Shown: piece by piece, positions 5,723 to 6,702 of the stretch
How the letters are laid out: the number at the start of each line of letters is the position of its first letter
Numbering within the stretch: the stretch's first letter is position 1
Translations under genes and position numbers: made by a program
The notes under the pieces: model-generated
What the model was told of the DNA's origin: nothing
Seen by the model: only the letters and a program-made list of their open reading frames with translations
Databases searched by the model: none
Source of the DNA: an uncultured cyanobacterium
GTDB lineage: Bacteria; Cyanobacteriota; Cyanobacteriia; Phormidesmidales; Phormidesmidaceae
Reading direction: 5' to 3'
NCBI GenBank assembly: GCA_938029995.1
Contig: CALHGI010000228.1
Location: 1 to 6,702 of the forward strand
DNA: 6,702 bases

Positions 5723-6702
5723 ATGCCCCAACTTTGGGCACAACTACAGCATCGAGATCCGCTGCTCCTATGGGCCATGATCAGTCTGGGGTTAGCGACT
5801 TTGTTAATTGGTGTCCTACTGATTGAAGTGCTTCGCTGTCGATCGGTGCAGGCTCAGCTATTACAGGAGAATGAAAAACGCTCCCACGACTTAGCAAACC
5901 TCGGTGCCGATTTATTTTGGGAGTTGGACGAAGATTTAAAATTTTCCTACCTTTCTGGCAACTTCCACTATCTCCAAAGGGACGATTTAGCCGGCAAAAC
6001 TCCCCATCAGGCCCTGGTGAACCATACTGAGCTAGAGGCAGATTGGGATTACTTAAAAGAGCGCTTAACCCAACATCAGCCCCTCGAAGACTTTACGTTG
6101 CGGCTCCGAACATCCAGCACAACACTCCGTATCTTTAAGCTCAATGCCCATCCCCTATTTGATGCGCAACATCGATTTCAGGGCTATCGTGGTTTGCAGC
6201 GCGAAGTCACAGAGGAGTATAACCTGACCCAAACCATTGCCTATCAAGCTACCTACGATCCGCTGACGGGTTTGATTAATCGCAATGAGTTTGATACCCG
6301 TCTACTGCAGGCGATCAAACGGGTCCAGGAGCGAGGTATCCGGTCCGTGTTGGGCTATCTAGACTTAGACCAATTCAAAATTGTCAATGATACGGCAGGG
6401 CATTTAGTGGGTGACCAGCTGCTATCAGAGCTGGCGCAGCTGCTCCAACAAAATATTCGAAGTTCTGATAGCTTAGGTCGGCTAGGGGGAGACGAATTTG
6501 GCTTGTTGCTAGAGGGCTGCTCACTAGAGCAAGGACAGCAGTTAGCTCAAACCCTAGTCGACAAAATTAGTAATTATCAGTTTATGTGGCGGGGGCGGCA
6601 ATTTCAGGTCGGTGTCAGCATTGGTCTAGTCCCGATTATGGCCGATGTTGCCAATGTGATTGAATTGCTCAGTCGTGCTGATTTGGCATGCTACAAAGCC
6701 AA
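5723..6702 (+). CDS. Membrane-anchored PAS-GGDEF cyclic di-GMP protein, 3' end beyond the window
   Basis: From ATG 5723 this gives 326 residues before the window ends. One membrane helix (about 14-37) is followed by RCR, implying a cytosolic C-terminal side. A short helical linker (41-56) leads to a PAS-like domain (57-166) ending in GYRGLQREVTEEY (154-166). The GGDEF domain starts at DPLTGL (179-184). Its metal- and substrate-site residues D214, N222 and D231 are present, as are GGDEF (255-259) and the product-inhibition motif RSSD (246-249), exactly five residues before GGDEF. An active, feedback-inhibited diguanylate cyclase is therefore predicted. The final residues ADLACYKA resemble the end of GGDEF domains that continue into an EAL phosphodiesterase domain, so a GGDEF-EAL protein is likely but not visible. 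The start is uncertain: the frame is open from 5534, with TTG 5585, GTG 5597 and GTG 5621 possible, and no start has a good Shine-Dalgarno sequence. Confidence 0.88.
   Translation, partial: MPQLWAQLQHRDPLLLWAMISLGLATLLIGVLLIEVLRCRSVQAQLLQENEKRSHDLANLGADLFWELDEDLKFSYLSGNFHYLQRDDLAGKTPHQALVNHTELEADWDYLKERLTQHQPLEDFTLRLRTSSTTLRIFKLNAHPLFDAQHRFQGYRGLQREVTEEYNLTQTIAYQATYDPLTGLINRNEFDTRLLQAIKRVQERGIRSVLGYLDLDQFKIVNDTAGHLVGDQLLSELAQLLQQNIRSSDSLGRLGGDEFGLLLEGCSLEQGQQLAQTLVDKISNYQFMWRGRQFQVGVSIGLVPIMADVANVIELLSRADLACYKA

Noticed and set aside
5581..5778. Minus-strand 65-codon frame near the PAS-GGDEF start
   Set aside because: It overlaps the membrane-helix coding part of the + strand gene, and the predicted peptide has no recognisable feature.

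Overview
The window looks like a piece of a cyanobacterial chromosome. Three things point that way. There are three copies of the HIP1 palindrome GCGATCGC (1431-1438, 2887-2894, 5504-5511). One gene encodes a long ABC1/AarF-type kinase-like protein of the cyanobacterial/plastid style. The RecN protein is of a divergent type that I associate with cyanobacteria. The genus cannot be fixed by eye. No mobile element, CRISPR array, rRNA or tRNA is visible.

Layout. Bases 1-450 hold no long gene. They contain a candidate 44-codon small ORF (93-227) behind a strong Shine-Dalgarno sequence, and promoter-like elements. A 148-residue protein of unknown function (451-897, +) has a beta-rich front half and a charged helical tail. 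It is followed by a terminator-like hairpin and a second stem-loop in the convergent gap. The ABC1 kinase-like gene (1065-2984, -) and recN (3396-5114, +) are divergently transcribed from a 411-bp shared region. That region is rich in small palindromes and in four copies of the hexamer TACTGT/ACAGTA. Downstream of recN lies about 600 bp with no convincing gene. It contains a perfect 29-bp double palindrome and short dispersed repeats. It leads into a membrane-anchored PAS-GGDEF protein (5723 to beyond the window end, +) with intact catalytic and inhibitory-site residues, probably continuing into an EAL domain.

How the genes relate. RecN is an SMC-like ATPase of double-strand-break repair. The ABC1 protein belongs to a family tied to isoprenoid-quinone and tocopherol metabolism. 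The last gene makes or senses cyclic di-GMP. They form separate transcription units and no shared pathway is evident. I see no clear new multi-gene system. The most unusual material is non-coding: the recN leader repeats and the double palindrome upstream of the cyclic di-GMP gene.
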